Positions 7,243 through 15,350 of a stretch of DNA of 15,827 nt are shown in pieces; position 1 is the stretch's first letter, and each line of letters begins with the position of its first letter. The stretch is taken from assembly GCA_012513395.1 (NCBI GenBank), contig JAAZCH010000277.1, positions 1 through 15,827 of the forward strand. The letters are read 5' to 3'. The notes beneath the pieces were generated by a model. That model saw nothing but the letters and a program-made list of their open reading frames with translations, ran no database searches and was not told the DNA's origin. Made by a program: the position numbers and the translations under genes. Source of the DNA: Tissierellia bacterium. Lineage in GTDB: Bacteria; Bacillota_A; Clostridia; Tissierellales; Peptoniphilaceae.

Positions 7243-8430
7243 CTATAAATTAAATTCATCTGCAAAAGCATTAACGAGCTGATTTCCAATTTCTTCATCG
7301 ACAATATACGAGATGCTAATCTCTGATGTAGAGACTTCATAAAATGTGAAGTTTTCTTTATGCAAGACGTCAAAGGCTCTCGCTGCGACCCCTACTTGAT
7401 TTCTCATAGCCGAACCGATTAAAGAGACTTTGGATAAGTTTTCTATAAAATGAAAATCCATTTCCATTTCTCCTAAAGTTTCTCTAACGACCCCTTTGGA
7501 AGACAAATCCGTAGTAAACGAAGATATTTGATTTCCTTCTTTATCTCTAGCGTGACTAATTAAGTCTATATTGACATCATTTGTCGCTAAATTTTTAAAA
7601 CATTCTGTAATTTTAGATGGAGTATTGAAACTCTCGTTTATAATTACTAAAAGTACATCACCTTTTTTTGAAATATTTGTTATTACATTTTTCTCCAAAG
7701 TATCTACCTCCGATATATAAGTTCCCACCACATCCCCTGTATTTAAGGCAATGTAAAGGGGAACAGAGAATTTTTCTGCCATTTCCACCGACCTAGGTTC
7801 TATTACTTTAGCCCCTAGATTAGCCATTTCCATAGTCTCTTCGTAAGTAAGTCTGTCTATTTTTTTGGCATTTTTTCTAACTCTAGGATCTACTGTATAG
7901 ATTCCTGTGACGTCAGTATAAATTTCACACTCTGCACCCAAAACTGCGGCCAAAGCCACTGCAGACGTGTCAGAACCACCTCTGCCTAGAGTAGTGATGT
8001 CTCCCTTTTCGTTAATGCCTTGGAATCCAGTTACGATTACGATTTTACCACTAGCCAGTTCTTCTTTAATTCTTTTAGGATCAATTGTGTCAATTTTGGA
8101 TTTTCTATGATTTCCAATGGACTGGACACCTGCTTGGAATCCAGTTAATGCTATGGAATCCACGCCTAGACTTTGGAAATGAATAGCTAATAGTGATGCA
8201 GAAATCATCTCTCCCGTACTCATTAATAAATCCATTTCTCGTGAACTAGGATTTTCAGAGAGTTCTTCTGCCATTTTAATTAAATTGTCAGTAGTTTTTC
8301 CCATTGCAGAAACTACAACTACTATCTCGTCACAAGTCTTTTCTCTATTTAAAATGACTTGAGCTACGTCTTTTATTTTATCTGTGGTAGCTACTGATGA
8401 ACCACCAAATTTCATAACTATTCTTTTCAT
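7243..8430 (-). CDS. lysC: Aspartate kinase
   Basis: Phosphorylates aspartate, the entry step of the aspartate family pathway. The 395-residue protein has the kinase core at 3-230, with KFGGSSV (7-13), STGE (71-74), GRGGSDTSA (149-157) and YTDVTGIYTVDPR. Two ACT regulatory domains follow, about 258-325 and 333-395; the second carries VSLIGSAMRNQVGVAARAF and STSEISISY. The ACT pair and the operon context suggest feedback control by lysine (inference). It is a stand-alone monofunctional kinase with no homoserine dehydrogenase fusion. Its ATG overlaps the lysA stop by four bases (ATGA) and has no clear ribosome binding site of its own, so translation is probably coupled to lysA. Confidence 0.97.
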   Translation of the reverse strand: MKRIVMKFGGSSVATTDKIKDVAQVILNREKTCDEIVVVVSAMGKTTDNLIKMAEELSENPSSREMDLLMSTGEMISASLLAIHFQSLGVDSIALTGFQAGVQSIGNHRKSKIDTIDPKRIKEELASGKIVIVTGFQGINEKGDITTLGRGGSDTSAVALAAVLGAECEIYTDVTGIYTVDPRVRKNAKKIDRLTYEETMEMANLGAKVIEPRSVEMAEKFSVPLYIALNTGDVVGTYISEVDTLEKNVITNISKKGDVLLVIINESFNTPSKITECFKNLATNDVNIDLISHARDKEGNQISSFTTDLSSKGVVRETLGEMEMDFHFIENLSKVSLIGSAMRNQVGVAARAFDVLHKENFTFYEVSTSEISISYIVDEEIGNQLVNAFADEFNL

Positions 8431-9728
8431 GTTCTTGCCACATCGTTTCTTATTAAATCGTCATAGGTCTCTGCTTTAACTGCCAATCTACATTCACCAT
8501 TTTCTACAAAGACAACACCTGGTCTTTGCATTCTATTGTAATTAGAACTCATAGAGTAAGTGTAAGCTCCTGTGGAAGGGATTATTAATATGTCTCCAGT
8601 CTCTGCTTTTGGAAGCATTACGTTTTCTATTAATATGTCTCCAGTTTCACAAAGCTTTCCAGCTACAGTATATTCTTGTGTTTTTTTGGCATTTATTTTG
8701 TTGGCGATTCCAGCCTCGTACTCCGCCTGATAGAGCGCATGTCTAGGATTGTCAGTCATACCTCCATCTATAAAGATGTATTGCAATCCTGTAATAGTTT
8801 CTTTCACAGAACCTATCGTATATATAGTAGAACCAGCGTTGTTTATCAAAGATCTACCTGGCTCGATGCTGATAGTTTCCACATTAAATTGTAGTGATTT
8901 TAATTTTTCTTCTATTATAGTGATGTATTTTTTCAAAAATTCAGATAATTCAAAGGGGTTGTCTTTTTCGGTATAGTAGACTCCGAATCCTCCTCCTAGA
9001 TTTATCTCGCGAATATTTAAATTAAAACTTTCATTCACTTCATAGGCAAATTCAATCATTGCATTTGCACTGGCGAAGAAGAATTGTTCATCGAAGACTT
9101 GAGAACCAATATGGCAGTGAATTCCCTTTAAATCTATAAATTCATCCCTTTGCATTTCTTCTATTAACTTTTTAGTTTTTTCGTTGAAAATGCTCATTCC
9201 AAATTTAGAATCGTCTTTTGCAGTTTGAATGTATTTATGAGTCTTAGCTTCTATTCCAGGATTAACACGAAGAAGTACAGAGACTTTTACTTTATCATTT
9301 TTTGCGATTTCAGAAATAAGTTCGTATTCATTTTCGTTGTCCACGACTATAGTTCCTACACCAGATTCAATTGCCATTTCCAATTCTTCATATAGCTTGT
9401 TGTTTCCGTGGTAATAAATCTTTTGTGGTTCCGCTCCACCTTTTAATGCAGTATAAAGCTCGCCGCCACTTACTACATCTGTGTACAATCCCAGTTCAGA
9501 CACTAAATTTGCCATATAGAGATTGGTAAATGCTTTTGAAGCATATATTACTCTAGTCTCGAAAATATCTGATTTGAAATTATCCAAAAAGATTTGCGCA
9601 TTGCTTTTGAAATATCCTTCATCAATTACATATAAAGGCGTTCCAAATTCCTCTCGAAGTCTTTCTACTCCCACTCCACCAATATGGAGTTCATCGTTTT
9701 TTGCTTCCATACTTCCAAAAAATTTCAT
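8427..9728 (-). CDS. lysA: Diaminopimelate decarboxylase
   Basis: A PLP enzyme that decarboxylates meso-diaminopimelate to L-lysine, the last step. The 433-residue protein shows the fold III alanine-racemase-type barrel with YASKA (PLP-binding Lys65), HCHIGSQ (204-210), GGGFG (245-249) and EPGRS (289-293). The C-terminal domain has CETGD (360-364, substrate-binding Cys and Glu) and PSTGAYTYSMSSNYN. The start is backed by GAGGGAG six bases upstream. It is the first gene of the operon, directly behind a lysine-responsive leader. The operon thus begins with the final enzyme and is the point where diaminopimelate for cell wall is diverted to lysine. Confidence 0.97.
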   Translation of the reverse strand: MKFFGSMEAKNDELHIGGVGVERLREEFGTPLYVIDEGYFKSNAQIFLDNFKSDIFETRVIYASKAFTNLYMANLVSELGLYTDVVSGGELYTALKGGAEPQKIYYHGNNKLYEELEMAIESGVGTIVVDNENEYELISEIAKNDKVKVSVLLRVNPGIEAKTHKYIQTAKDDSKFGMSIFNEKTKKLIEEMQRDEFIDLKGIHCHIGSQVFDEQFFFASANAMIEFAYEVNESFNLNIREINLGGGFGVYYTEKDNPFELSEFLKKYITIIEEKLKSLQFNVETISIEPGRSLINNAGSTIYTIGSVKETITGLQYIFIDGGMTDNPRHALYQAEYEAGIANKINAKKTQEYTVAGKLCETGDILIENVMLPKAETGDILIIPSTGAYTYSMSSNYNRMQRPGVVFVENGECRLAVKAETYDDLIRNDVART

Positions 9729-9760
9729 TAATTTCGCTCCCTCATTTTGAAATTAGATAC

Positions 9761-9791
9761 AAAAAAACCACGAGCAAAAGGCCTCGTGGTT
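9761..9791 (-). terminator. Riboswitch-controlled terminator before lysA
   Basis: Read on the minus strand, AACCACGAG pairs perfectly with CTCGTGGTT around an 8-base loop and is followed by seven Ts. It sits 19 bases after the aptamer and 32 bases before the lysA ATG, where the expression platform of an L-box would be. In high lysine it should form and stop transcription of all five genes. Confidence 0.93.
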
Positions 9792-9809
9792 ATAGAAATC
9801 CTTCTGCCC

Positions 9810-9958
9810 AAATGTGAGAAGTACTCCAAATAAAGAGAGGGCATCTCTTCTTTGACAGTATCATACTTGTTCAGCATGATCCCAACGCCAGATTGGCATT
9901 TCGGCGATTTTTCCTTTCGAAATCTACTCTTAAAAACCGCATCCCCATACTCACATTT
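9810..9958 (-). promoter_or_regulatory. Lysine riboswitch (L-box)
   Basis: The minus-strand leader carries the lysine aptamer landmarks in order. P1 is AAATGTGAG paired with CTCACATTT at the two ends. Then come GGGATGCGG, the AAGAGTA loop motif (9925-9931), a P2 hairpin ending CGAAAGG, the conserved CGCCGAAA (9899-9906), a P3 hairpin GCCA/TGGC, GTTGGG followed by a P4 stem ATCAT/ATGAT, CTGTCA (9853-9858), a P5 hairpin AGAG/CTCT, and TGGAGTAC closing toward P1. At 149 bases it is compact for the family. Lysine binding is established for this class. Together with the adjacent terminator it should repress lysA-lysC-dapA-dapB-ddh transcriptionally. Confidence 0.93.
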
Positions 9959-9978
9959 CTAGTTTTATCTTATGAGAA

Positions 9979-10007
9979 AGTCTATCACAAGGTAGACAAG
10001 TAGTCAA
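9979..10007 (-). promoter_or_regulatory. Promoter of the lysine operon
   Basis: On the minus strand TTGACT (10007-10002) and TAGACT (9984-9979) are separated by exactly 17 bases. Transcription would begin near 9972, giving about 14 bases before the riboswitch P1 and a leader of about 240 bases before lysA. Confidence 0.7.
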
Positions 10008-10130
10008 ATGATTTGTAAATTTGAATAGATAAGTATTACCACCCACAAAAACCAAGAAAATTGATGCAAAGCTCACCATTAATGGGAATATTTGGTGAAA
10101 AAACTGGGAAAAATGCCATATAATTCATTT

Positions 10131-10147
10131 TGTAATACTTCTGTAAC
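10131..10147 (+). promoter_or_regulatory. WalR-like direct repeat, upstream copy
   Basis: TGTAAT-ACTTC-TGTAAC fits the WalR (YycF) consensus TGTWAH-N5-TGTWAH. It lies about 115 bases upstream of the candidate promoter of the 3D-domain gene. The match to the motif is direct; the regulator's identity is inferred. The rest of the long gap 9985-10260 holds no convincing gene. Confidence 0.45.
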
Positions 10148-10260
10148 AATCGACGAACACATTGAAATCACTAAGGTTGAACCAGCGAAAATTTAACGTG
10201 GAATTTACAATATGGTTGAATCCTTTGAAATAACAGAAACACAGAGAATGTACATTTTCA

Positions 10261-10289
10261 TTGACAAAATGCTCAGAATGTCATAAACT
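10261..10289 (+). promoter_or_regulatory. Candidate promoter of the G5/3D-domain gene
   Basis: A perfect TTGACA (10261-10266) is followed after 17 bases by TAAACT (10284-10289). The start of transcription would be near 10296, giving a leader of about 85 bases that contains the TTACAA repeats. Confidence 0.5.
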
Positions 10290-10306
10290 CTGAATATGGT
10301 CAAATA

Positions 10307-10345
10307 GTTACAAAACAGTTACAAGTAGTTACAATCTAATTACAA
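10307..10345 (-). promoter_or_regulatory. Four phased WalR-like half sites
   Basis: Four copies of (G/A)TTACAA start at 10307, 10318, 10328 and 10339, that is, every 10-11 bases, one helical turn. On the minus strand this reads TGTAAT-N5-TGTAAC-N4-TGTAAC-N5-TGTAAC, so two neighbouring pairs match the WalR consensus exactly. The array ends 35 bases before the 3D-domain gene's start codon and lies downstream of the candidate promoter, a position that suits repression (inference). Confidence 0.5.
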
Positions 10346-10379
10346 AAAATTGAATTGACCATAATTTAGGAGGGAAATG

Positions 10380-11426
10380 ATGGACCAGAATAAAGTACGA
10401 ATTGGTGGGAAATTCCGCACCATTTTGATACTGATGGCACTTGTAGTGATAGGAATGGGTTCCACGACCTTGCTTTCCAAATCAGTTACACTAGTGTACG
10501 ATGGACAAGAAATCTCATATAATACTACTGCAAGTACAGTAGGAGAATTTTTAGCAGAGAAAGAAATAGAGATAGTAGAAAATATTTACTTAGAGCCAGC
10601 AGTAGACACTGCAATATCTAATGACTTAGACATAACAGTAAGAAGCCCAAGAGAAATTATTATCTTAGATAATGGTGTGGAAACTACTGTAGAGTCAGGA
10701 GAAATCCTTGTTGAAGACATTTTAAAACAACATGGATATGAATTGAAAGAAAAAGATTATGCGATACCGACACTTGATACAGAAATAAACTTCGAAGATG
10801 AGAGTGAACCGCTTATAATCATAAATCGAGTTTTGGACAAAACTGTAACAGACGTAGTTTCAGTACCTTTTGAAACAGTAACTCAAGAAAATGCAGAGTT
10901 AGAAAAAGGAAAATCCAGAGTAGTAACTCCAGGGATTGAAGGAACTACAGTAATTACTACAGAAACTACAGTGTTGAACGGCGAAGAAGTTAGTTCAAAA
11001 GTTAGTGAAGAAGTAGTAAAGGCACCTATAAATCAAGTAAATGAAGTTGGAACAAAGGAACCACCAAAACCTGCAGCAACTAAAGTAGGCGGCGGAGGAT
11101 CACTAAATGGTAGAAACTATTCTAGAGTAATAACCATGCAAGCGACAGCATATGACGCATCCCCAGCATCCAATGGACAATGGGCAGGCGTTACAGCTTT
11201 GGGAACGAAGTTAAGACCTGGCGTAGTAGCTGTAGATAGAAGTGTAATACCACTAGGTTCTAGACTTTATATCGAATCCACAGATGGATGGCCATCTTAT
11301 GGAATAGCAGTAGCAGAAGACGTAGGTGGAGCAATCAAAGGAAACAGAATAGACTTATTCTTCGAATCAGCAAGTACAGTAAAATCCTTTGGAAGAAGAA
11401 ATGTAAAAGTTTACGTTCTAGACTAA
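10380..11426 (+). CDS. G5 and 3D domain cell-wall protein (YabE-like)
   Basis: A membrane-anchored or secreted protein predicted to act on peptidoglycan. Numbered from Met at 10380 (348 residues): a basic N-terminus and hydrophobic segment at about 13-32 (signal anchor), two DUF348 repeats (about 35-80 and 90-135), a G5 domain (about 150-225; VVSVPFETVTQEN, TPGIEGTTVITTETTVLNG), a Pro/Gly-rich linker with GGGGS, and a C-terminal 3D domain (250-348). The three hallmark aspartates lie in VAVDRSVIPLGS, VAEDVGGAIKG and NRIDLFF. The 3D fold resembles the lytic transglycosylase MltA; YabE and Rpf-like proteins share the layout. An ATG at 10377 also exists. I chose 10380 because AGGAGGG (10368-10374) is then five rather than two bases away. 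Confidence 0.9.
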   Translation: MDQNKVRIGGKFRTILILMALVVIGMGSTTLLSKSVTLVYDGQEISYNTTASTVGEFLAEKEIEIVENIYLEPAVDTAISNDLDITVRSPREIIILDNGVETTVESGEILVEDILKQHGYELKEKDYAIPTLDTEINFEDESEPLIIINRVLDKTVTDVVSVPFETVTQENAELEKGKSRVVTPGIEGTTVITTETTVLNGEEVSSKVSEEVVKAPINQVNEVGTKEPPKPAATKVGGGGSLNGRNYSRVITMQATAYDASPASNGQWAGVTALGTKLRPGVVAVDRSVIPLGSRLYIESTDGWPSYGIAVAEDVGGAIKGNRIDLFFESASTVKSFGRRNVKVYVLD

Positions 11427-11442
11427 AATTAAAATCAATTGC

Positions 11443-11467
11443 AACCGAGAGAGATCTCGGTTTTTTT
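11443..11467 (+). terminator. Intrinsic terminator after the 3D-domain gene
   Basis: AACCGAGA pairs perfectly with TCTCGGTT around a GAGA tetraloop and runs into seven Ts. It separates the cell-wall gene from rnr. Confidence 0.93.
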
Positions 11468-11652
11468 GTTGGATAATTTAATCAGAAAGTATAATCTTAT
11501 AGGTATAAAAATTGCAATTAGAGACTTAAAATGGGTAATAATTATTTGAATATACGGAATAAAATTTTTGCGTAAATAGTGTGGAATCTTAGATTACTCA
11601 AATTTCTTTAAATTATAAGCCGTTTCATATATAATACAATTGGAGGTAAGAT

Positions 11653-13794
11653 ATGACCTTAAAAGAAAAAATACTAGAGATAGTGAATCAATCACAGACT
11701 CCATTAATGCGAGAAGATGTGGCTGATATATTGGGCATTCGTGGAAGAGATACGAAGGCCGTTTATCAATGCTTAAAAAGCATGGAAAAAGAAGGACTAA
11801 TTTTTAGAGATAAAAAAGAAAGATATTCTTCAATCGACAATGACAGTTCCTTTGAAGGAATTGTGGATATGGCAGAAAAAGGTTTTGCTTTCATAGTTTT
11901 ACAAGGAAGGGATGACATTTTCGTATCCCGAGATGATTTGGGTGGAGCTATGGATGGCGATACTGTAATTGTGTCTTTGAAAAAGGATCAAAGTGGAAGA
12001 TCTAAACAAGAAGGCTATGTAGAGAGAATAGTCAAAAGGGGCGTTACACAACTGGTAGGCACCATGTCCATAATGCAAAAGGACGAGTATGGTTTTGTAA
12101 TTCCTGATAATAAGTCTGCCAATTACGATATATTTATAAAAAATAAAAACTTAGGAGATGCCAAAGACGGGCAAAAAGTTTTGGTGTCCATCGTTAAGTA
12201 TCCAGAAAACGGGAAAAATCCTGAAGGAAAAGTTCTAGAGGTTCTAGGATATCCTGGAGATAAGGGAGTAGACGTTTTGTCTATAGCCCATAGTCATGGA
12301 ATTCGTATGGAATTTCCAAACAAAGTTTTAAATCAAGCACAAGAGATGCCTGCAGAGATAGATTCTGAAGATGTTAAAGGCAGGGTAGATTTACGAGATG
12401 AACTCATCTTTACAATCGATGGAGCAGATGCGAAGGATTTGGATGATGCTATATCAGCAAGAATACTAGAAAATGGAAATTATTATCTGGGAGTTCATAT
12501 AGCAGACGTAGCTCATTATGTAAGAGAAGGCTCGCCTATTGATAAAGAGGCTAGAATTCGTGGAACCTCTGTTTATCTTTTGGATAGAGTAATCCCCATG
12601 CTTCCACCAGAATTATCCAATGGAATTTGTTCCCTTCATCCTGATGTGGACAGGCTTACATTGTCTGTACTTATGGAAATAAATAAACAAGGAAAAGTCG
12701 TCGAAAGCCAAATTGTGGAATCGGTAATAAATTCTAAAGCCAGATTAGTTTATGACGATGTGTCAGATTATCTAGAAACAAAAGACCAAGAATCTTTAGA
12801 AAAGATAGGTTCTGATGTGGCAAGTGTTTTGGATATTATGGCAGAACTCATGGAAATTTTAAACAAAAAACGCCATGATAAGGGTTCCATAGACTTTAAC
12901 TTCGTAGAAGGATATATAGAAGTAGATGAGAATGGAAAAGTCGTAGATATTTATAAATTGGAAAGGCGTATTAGCAATAGATTGATTGAAGAATTTATGC
13001 TAATTACCAACGAAACTGTATCAGAGAGTTATTTTTGGGCTGAGATTCCATTCTTATATAGAATTCACGAATACCCTGATGAAGAGAAGCTAAATGTATT
13101 TTTGCATTTCATCAGAGGGCTTGGATATTCTGTAAAGGGAGTTCAAAACGAAATTCACCCTAGAGAGCTTCAACATATTATAGAAGATGTAGCAGGAAAA
13201 AAAGAAGAAGCAGTAGTTAGTAGAATGATGCTTAGGTCTTTGAAAAAAGCTAAATACTCTGAAGTAAATGACATACATTTTGGATTGTCTTCAAAATATT
13301 ATTCTCACTTCACAGCTCCAATCAGGCGTTATCCAGATCTTCAAATTCACAGGATAATTAAAGAAAATATTACTGGTAAAATGAATCAAAAACAAGTAGA
13401 ACATTATGAAAGAATCTTACCAGAGGTAGCTGAACATAGTTCTAAAACAGAAAGAACGGCAGAAGAAGCTGAGAGAGATGTGGAAAAAATAAAAAAAGCT
13501 GAATACATGGAACGCTTTATCGGAGAAAGATTCGAAGGACTTATTTCAGGTGTTACCAGCTTTGGATTATTTGTAGAATTGGAAAATACGGTGGAGGGAT
13601 TAGTAAGCTATAACTCCATGAAAGATGACTACTATATATTTGACGAAGATAGGCTAGTGGCCATAGGAGAGAATTTTAATAAGATATACTCTTTAGGAGA
13701 TAGTGTAGAAGTAGAAGTTTATCACGTGGACAAGGAAAAGAGCATTATCGATTTTATATTAGTAACTGAGGATATGAAACATGGCGAAGAATAA
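11653..13794 (+). CDS. rnr: Ribonuclease R
   Basis: A processive 3'-to-5' exoribonuclease of the RNase II/R family that degrades structured RNA, including defective mRNAs during ribosome rescue. The 713 residues are ordered as follows: an N-terminal winged-helix segment (1-58), two cold-shock/OB domains (about 66-110 and 135-200), the RNB catalytic domain (about 243-570) with IDGADAKDLDDAI (Asp256, Asp262, Asp264 and Asp265 in the metal-binding positions) and HFTAPIRRYPDLQIHR, and a C-terminal S1 domain (about 626-705). It lacks the long lysine-rich tail of the enterobacterial enzyme. GGAGG lies six bases before the ATG. The end overlaps smpB by 14 bases, a widespread arrangement that links decay with trans-translation. 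Confidence 0.96.
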   Translation: MTLKEKILEIVNQSQTPLMREDVADILGIRGRDTKAVYQCLKSMEKEGLIFRDKKERYSSIDNDSSFEGIVDMAEKGFAFIVLQGRDDIFVSRDDLGGAMDGDTVIVSLKKDQSGRSKQEGYVERIVKRGVTQLVGTMSIMQKDEYGFVIPDNKSANYDIFIKNKNLGDAKDGQKVLVSIVKYPENGKNPEGKVLEVLGYPGDKGVDVLSIAHSHGIRMEFPNKVLNQAQEMPAEIDSEDVKGRVDLRDELIFTIDGADAKDLDDAISARILENGNYYLGVHIADVAHYVREGSPIDKEARIRGTSVYLLDRVIPMLPPELSNGICSLHPDVDRLTLSVLMEINKQGKVVESQIVESVINSKARLVYDDVSDYLETKDQESLEKIGSDVASVLDIMAELMEILNKKRHDKGSIDFNFVEGYIEVDENGKVVDIYKLERRISNRLIEEFMLITNETVSESYFWAEIPFLYRIHEYPDEEKLNVFLHFIRGLGYSVKGVQNEIHPRELQHIIEDVAGKKEEAVVSRMMLRSLKKAKYSEVNDIHFGLSSKYYSHFTAPIRRYPDLQIHRIIKENITGKMNQKQVEHYERILPEVAEHSSKTERTAEEAERDVEKIKKAEYMERFIGERFEGLISGVTSFGLFVELENTVEGLVSYNSMKDDYYIFDEDRLVAIGENFNKIYSLGDSVEVEVYHVDKEKSIIDFILVTEDMKHGEE

Positions 13795-14254
13795 AAAAGT
13801 CGACGGAAATCTAGTGACCAATAGAAAAGCCCGCCACGAGTATTTCATCGAGGATGTTTACGAAGCGGGTCTTGTTTTAAAGGGAACAGAAGTAAAATCT
13901 ATAAGAAAAGGAAGTGCCAATATCCAAGATGCCTATATATCCTTTAAAAATGAAGAGGCATTTATTGAAAATATGCACATAAGTCCTTATGAACAAGGAA
14001 ATATATTTAACGAAGATCCATTAAGGAGAAGAAAGCTTTTACTCCATAAACGAGAAATAAAACGACTACACGACGAAGTCCAAAGACAAGGAGTTACGGT
14101 AGTGCCCCTCAGGCTCTATCTAAGCAAAGGTAAAGTCAAAATGGAAATAGCAATTGCAAAGGGTAAGAAACTCTACGACAAGAGAGATTCCATCGCAGAG
14201 CGGGATTCCAAAAGACGAGTGGATAGAGCATTAAGAGAAAGTATAAAAAATTAA
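13781..14254 (+). CDS. smpB: SsrA-binding protein
   Basis: Binds tmRNA and brings it to stalled ribosomes so that the nascent chain is tagged and the mRNA released. The 157-residue protein matches the family closely: NRKARHEYFIEDVYEAGLVL near the start, LKGTEVKSIRKGSANIQDAY, HISPYEQGNIFNEDPLRRRKLLLHKREI, and the basic C-terminal tail GKKLYDKRDSIAERDSKRRVDRAL that enters the decoding site. GAGG within the rnr coding end precedes the ATG by nine bases. The tmRNA gene (ssrA), which often follows smpB, was not found downstream here. Confidence 0.97.
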   Translation: MAKNKKVDGNLVTNRKARHEYFIEDVYEAGLVLKGTEVKSIRKGSANIQDAYISFKNEEAFIENMHISPYEQGNIFNEDPLRRRKLLLHKREIKRLHDEVQRQGVTVVPLRLYLSKGKVKMEIAIAKGKKLYDKRDSIAERDSKRRVDRALRESIKN

Positions 14255-14256
14255 TG

Positions 14257-14284
14257 GAAATGGTTGGCAAATGCTAGCCATTTC
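14257..14284 (+). terminator. Hairpin after smpB, probable terminator
   Basis: GAAATGGTTGGC pairs with GCTAGCCATTTC over 12 positions (two G-U wobbles) with a 4-base loop. It begins three bases after the smpB stop. The following TTAATAA is a poor T-tract, so termination may be partial and the next gene could be co-transcribed. Confidence 0.5.
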
Positions 14285-14313
14285 TTAATAAATACATATA
14301 AAGAGGTGTAAAA

Positions 14314-15342
14314 TTGAAAAAAATATTGGTAATTGAAACTGGTGGAACTTTTGCTACTGAGAGCGTTGGCGGAGTAAGATCTCTTGGAGCTGGAAAGGGA
14401 ATTTATGCAAAACCTGAAATACTTGAAAGGGTAGAAAAATATAATTTTGAATTTGAAGTGATTAGACCGATTTTCATGCTCAGTGAAGATATGACATATG
14501 ACACACAAAATGTAATTTTAGATGCGTTAAATTCTATAGATTATGAGAAATATGAAGGTGTGGTATTCGTTCATGGAACTGATACCATGGCGTATTCTGC
14601 AAATCTTTTTAGCATGTTATTTGCCAACAAAGGCGTTCCAATAGTTATGATAGGAGCCAATCATCCAATAGACATGGACATATCCAACGGAACAATCAAC
14701 TTCGCTTCAGCGATAGATTTTATTTTTGATGTAGGAGTTCAAGGCCTATATGTGATTTATAGAAACGATTATGACGAAATAGAAGTTCATTTAGGATCTA
14801 GAATAGAGCAAATGGATCAAATAATCGACGGATATTTCAGCTTTAAAAATAGAGTGTTTGGTTATATGGAAGATGGAAAATTTATTCAAAATGCAAATTC
14901 GCCAGAACTAGACGAAATACAATCAAAAGTAAATCCATACGGATCAGAATTTAAAATAGAAAACCCCAATGTATTAAAAATCCTTCCATATGTGGGACTT
15001 AGATATGATACGATAAATTTAGATGGAGTAGATGCAATAGTCCACGGAACATATCACTCCGGAACTGTAAATACAAATAGCAAAGAGTCACAATACTCTA
15101 TAAACACCCTAATACAAAGAGCGGGAGAGGAAAATATTCCTGTGTTTGTAGGAGAAGTAGAATCAGGCTTCGACCAATACGAATCAGCAGAAGCACTGGA
15201 AGCCGCGGATAAATTTTATACGATTTACGACACTTCCATGGAGAATCTATATATGAAAGTATGTCTTGGACTTTCAAAATTTGAAGGAGAAGAATTAGTG
15301 GAATACTTGAATACTGATATATTTTTTGAGAAATTTAAATAA
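14314..15342 (+). CDS. Asparaginase-like protein (type I family)
   Basis: Homologous to type I (cytoplasmic, AnsA/GatD-like) L-asparaginases, which hydrolyse asparagine to aspartate and ammonia. Seen in 342 residues: ETGGTFA with Thr12 as nucleophile, SEDMT (57-61), an exact HGTDTMAYSA with the Thr89-Asp90 pair, and a C-terminal domain containing HGTYHSGTVNT. There is no signal peptide. By eye the usual catalytic lysine (T-T-K in E. coli AnsA) aligns with GSR (Arg163), and the SDG that follows the VTG-x-x-x-P strand is SNG here. Activity on asparagine is therefore likely but not assured. The start codon is TTG, supported by AGAGGTG five bases upstream; no in-frame ATG fits the TGGTF strand. 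It lies 59 bases after smpB. Confidence 0.82.
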   Translation: MKKILVIETGGTFATESVGGVRSLGAGKGIYAKPEILERVEKYNFEFEVIRPIFMLSEDMTYDTQNVILDALNSIDYEKYEGVVFVHGTDTMAYSANLFSMLFANKGVPIVMIGANHPIDMDISNGTINFASAIDFIFDVGVQGLYVIYRNDYDEIEVHLGSRIEQMDQIIDGYFSFKNRVFGYMEDGKFIQNANSPELDEIQSKVNPYGSEFKIENPNVLKILPYVGLRYDTINLDGVDAIVHGTYHSGTVNTNSKESQYSINTLIQRAGEENIPVFVGEVESGFDQYESAEALEAADKFYTIYDTSMENLYMKVCLGLSKFEGEELVEYLNTDIFFEKFK

Positions 15343-15350
15343 GAATAAAG

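Noticed and set aside
10073..10098. TCACCA...TGGTGA inverted repeat and the nested CCATTAATGG palindrome
   Set aside because: Short stems in AT-rich DNA with no T-run and no clear position relative to a promoter.
10212..10286. 24-codon open frame (MVESFEITETQ...) in the lysA/3D-gene intergenic region
   Set aside because: No convincing ribosome binding site, overlaps the candidate TTGACA promoter, and nothing supports translation.
10360..10365. CATAAT resembling a -10 box just before the 3D-domain gene
   Set aside because: Transcription from it would start inside or after the AGGAGGG ribosome binding site and leave no leader.
11630..11635. Perfect TATAAT before rnr
   Set aside because: Lies only 7 bases before the GGAGG ribosome binding site, so a start 7 bases downstream would remove it; the true rnr promoter in 11468-11640 was not resolved.
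14255..15343. Search for tmRNA (ssrA) next to smpB
   Set aside because: No tRNA-like ends or tag-coding stretch seen; the space is filled by a hairpin and the asparaginase-like gene.
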